Origin: Thermoflexales bacterium
GTDB taxonomy: Bacteria; Chloroflexota; Anaerolineae; Fen-1058
DNA: 6,986 bases
Direction of reading: 5' to 3'
Assembly (NCBI GenBank): GCA_016931085.1
Contig: JAFGFO010000066.1
Location: 1-6,986 of the forward strand
Shown: piece by piece, positions 5,312 to 6,986 of the stretch
How the letters are laid out: every line of letters starts with the position of its first letter
Numbering within the stretch: position 1 is the first letter of the stretch
Notes under the pieces: model-generated
The model's input: the letters and a program-made list of their open reading frames with translations, nothing else
Database searches by the model: none
Told to the model about the DNA's origin: nothing
Translations under genes and position numbers: made by a program

Positions 5312-6986
5312 CTATTTGACGACTTCCAGCTTCGCAAAGCTGACCAGCAGGCGCTTGATGCCAGCGGCCTTGAACGCCACGGTCACCTCTTCGTCGTTGC
5401 CTTGCACCTTGCTGCCCACGATGGTGCCCTCGCCAAACTTGGCGTGTCTGACGCGCTGGCCAAGCGAAAACTGTGTCGTTTGCTTGGTGGGCCGGCGCGG
5501 CGGCGGAGACGGCTCGCGGCGCGCAGGCCTTGCACTGCTCGTGACCGCGTTGCGCCCTGGCGCGCCCGCCGATGGGCGTGTCGGGCGTGAGAAATGGCCG
5601 CTCAGCAGTTCGGCCGGGATTTCGCTCAAAAAGCGACTGGCTTCGCGCACGCTGCTGTCGCCCCACACGCTGCGCCGGAAGGCATAGCTCAGGTACAACT
5701 GCTGCTTGGCGCGCGTCATCCCGACGTAGCACAGCCGGCGCTCTTCTTCCAGCTCTTCGGGGTCGTCGAGCGAGCGGCTGTGCGGCAGAACGCCTTCTTC
5801 CAACCCGGTGATAAATGCGACCGGGAACTCGAGACCCTTGGCGCTGTGCAGTGTCATCAGCGTCGGCGCGTCGGCGGTGTCGGACAGCGTATCGACGTCG
5901 GAGATCAGTGACACGTCGCTCAAAAACTCGGCCAGCGGGTTCTCGCTGGCCCCAAGTGCGTAGCCGCTTGCCACGCCCCGCAGTTCCATGACGTTCTCCC
6001 AACGTTCCTGTCCCTCTTCGCTGCCGTCGTTGAGGTAGCGCGCGTAGCCGGATTCTTTCAACACCAGGTCGAGCAACTGGGCCGCGCCGAGCTCGGCTTT
6101 GCGGGCGATCCAATGGTCGAGCAGGCTTACAAAAGCGATTAACGCTTGTGTGGCGCGCGGCGCAAAGGGGCTGCTGGGCGGGGTGTCGTTGATCGAGCGC
6201 AGCACTTGGTACACTGACGCACTGGCCGTGTTGGCCTGGTCCTCCAGCTCGATCAGCGTCTTGGCGCCGATGCCACGCGGCGGCACGTTGATGATGCGGC
6301 GCAGAGACACCGTGTCGTTGGGATTGTACACCAGGTGCAGGTAGGCCAGCACGTCCTTGATTTCTTTGCGGGCATAAAAGCGCGTGGCGCCGACCAGGCG
6401 GTAGGGCATGCCGGCCCGCACAAAGGCATCTTCCAACGCGCGCGACTGGGCGTTCGTGCGGTACATGACCGCCACGTCGCCGGCGGACAATTGCCGCTTG
6501 GCGATCAGCTCGTCGATCGTATCGACCACATACTGCGCCTCGTCGTCCTCGCTGTAGGCCTCGTATACCGCGATCGGCCGGCCCTTGTCGAGGCGGCTGA
6601 ACAGTTTCTTTTTCGTGCGCTGGCGGTTGTGGTCGATCACCTGGCGGGCCGCTTCCAGGATCGTCTGCGTCGAGCGATAATTCTGTTCCAGCAAGATCAC
6701 CCGCGCGTCCGGAAAGTGCTCCCTGAAGCGCTGCACGTTGCGAAAGTCCGCCCCGCGCCAGCGGTAAATGGACTGGTCTTCGTCAGCCACGCAAAAGACG
6801 TTGCGATAAGCGCCGCCCAGCAGGCGTATCAACGCGTATTGGGCGGTGTTGGTATCCTGGAATTCGTCCACCAGGATGTGCGTGTAGCGCTCCTGGTAGC
6901 GGCGCAAAAGCTCCGGGTTCTCGTCCAGCAGGCGCACGGCCAGCATGAGCAAATCGTCAAAGTCGACCGCGTTGTTTTCGACCAGC
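5312..6986 (-). CDS. pcrA: UvrD/PcrA-type superfamily 1 helicase, 5' end missing
   Basis: This ATP-driven 3'-5' DNA helicase acts in repair, replication-fork rescue and transcription-linked processes. The 557 codons visible are open to the right edge and begin LVENNAVDFDDLLML, so the Walker A/Q-motif end lies outside the window. Motifs seen, numbered from the first complete codon: DEFQDTN (40-46, motif II), DEDQSIYRWRGAD (68-80, III), NYRST (102-106, IV), LMTLHSAKGLEF (376-387, V) and LCYVGMTRAKQQLYLSYA (418-435, VI). A proline/arginine-rich linker (about 465-500) leads to a Tudor-like C-terminal domain (SLGQRVRHAKFGEGTIVGS), which in PcrA/UvrD binds RNA polymerase. That domain favours PcrA/UvrD over Rep. 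The TTG at 6952 is internal, not a start. The downstream NYN gene follows after 55 nt. Confidence 0.95.
   Translation of the reverse strand, partial: LVENNAVDFDDLLMLAVRLLDENPELLRRYQERYTHILVDEFQDTNTAQYALIRLLGGAYRNVFCVADEDQSIYRWRGADFRNVQRFREHFPDARVILLEQNYRSTQTILEAARQVIDHNRQRTKKKLFSRLDKGRPIAVYEAYSEDDEAQYVVDTIDELIAKRQLSAGDVAVMYRTNAQSRALEDAFVRAGMPYRLVGATRFYARKEIKDVLAYLHLVYNPNDTVSLRRIINVPPRGIGAKTLIELEDQANTASASVYQVLRSINDTPPSSPFAPRATQALIAFVSLLDHWIARKAELGAAQLLDLVLKESGYARYLNDGSEEGQERWENVMELRGVASGYALGASENPLAEFLSDVSLISDVDTLSDTADAPTLMTLHSAKGLEFPVAFITGLEEGVLPHSRSLDDPEELEEERRLCYVGMTRAKQQLYLSYAFRRSVWGDSSVREASRFLSEIPAELLSGHFSRPTRPSAGAPGRNAVTSSARPARREPSPPPRRPTKQTTQFSLGQRVRHAKFGEGTIVGSKVQGNDEEVTVAFKAAGIKRLLVSFAKLEVVK

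Noticed and set aside
5304..6113. Second minus-strand reading frame within the helicase gene
   Set aside because: It is an arginine-rich out-of-frame shadow of the PcrA C-terminal half, which carries motifs V, VI and the Tudor-like domain in the correct frame.
6944..6952. TTG or ATG near the right edge as the helicase start
   Set aside because: The frame stays open to 6986 with family-consistent sequence (NNAVDFDDLL) upstream, so the true start and Walker A lie outside the window.
1..6986. A novel multi-gene defence or mobile system
   Set aside because: The recognisable genes are core functions (glycosyltransferase, SelB, tRNA, YacP-like, PcrA). The only unknown is the coiled-coil gene, and nothing indicates transfer or a defence module.

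Overview
The window looks like an ordinary chromosomal segment of a GC-rich bacterium. The style of the proteins, the dispersed GC-rich palindromes between genes, and the mix of a selenocysteine elongation factor with a PcrA-type helicase suggest Chloroflexota (Anaerolineae-like), possibly from a metagenome. That assignment is inference; no rRNA or other decisive marker is present. I found no phage, transposase, CRISPR array or defence system.

Layout, left to right. Positions 1-93 are non-coding and rich in symmetry: a 12-bp palindrome at the very edge, a 10-bp direct repeat, and a double-dyad hairpin element. On the minus strand, 94-1227 encodes a GT4-type glycosyltransferase, whose promoter sits so close to its ATG that the mRNA is predicted to be leaderless. 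The divergent intergenic region 1228-1358 also holds a plausible extended -10 promoter for the plus-strand pair. That pair is an unrecognised 423-residue coiled-coil protein (1359-2630) followed after 2 bases by selB (2633-4507), so the two are very likely co-transcribed and probably translationally coupled. A sigma70-type promoter with a perfect TTGACA (4515-4542) then drives a 72-nt tRNA with anticodon CAU (4557-4628).

The spacer 4629-4728 carries short direct repeats and a second double-dyad hairpin. It separates the tRNA from the convergent minus-strand pair: a YacP/NYN-domain RNA-binding or nuclease-like protein (4729-5256) and, upstream of it, a 5'-truncated UvrD/PcrA helicase (5312-6986) that runs off the right edge. 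The 3' end of the NYN gene reads through a dispersed REP-like palindrome, which appears to have added a foreign tail to the protein.

The clearest functional theme is translation: selB delivers Sec-tRNA to UGA codons, the CAU tRNA is a general decoder, and YacP-like proteins are linked to RNA metabolism. PcrA (repair and transcription-linked) and the glycosyltransferase (surface or glycan assembly) are unrelated neighbours. The points most worth checking are the coiled-coil gene tied to selB, the leaderless promoter, the matched double-dyad elements just past two minus-strand stop codons, and the repeat-derived protein tail.
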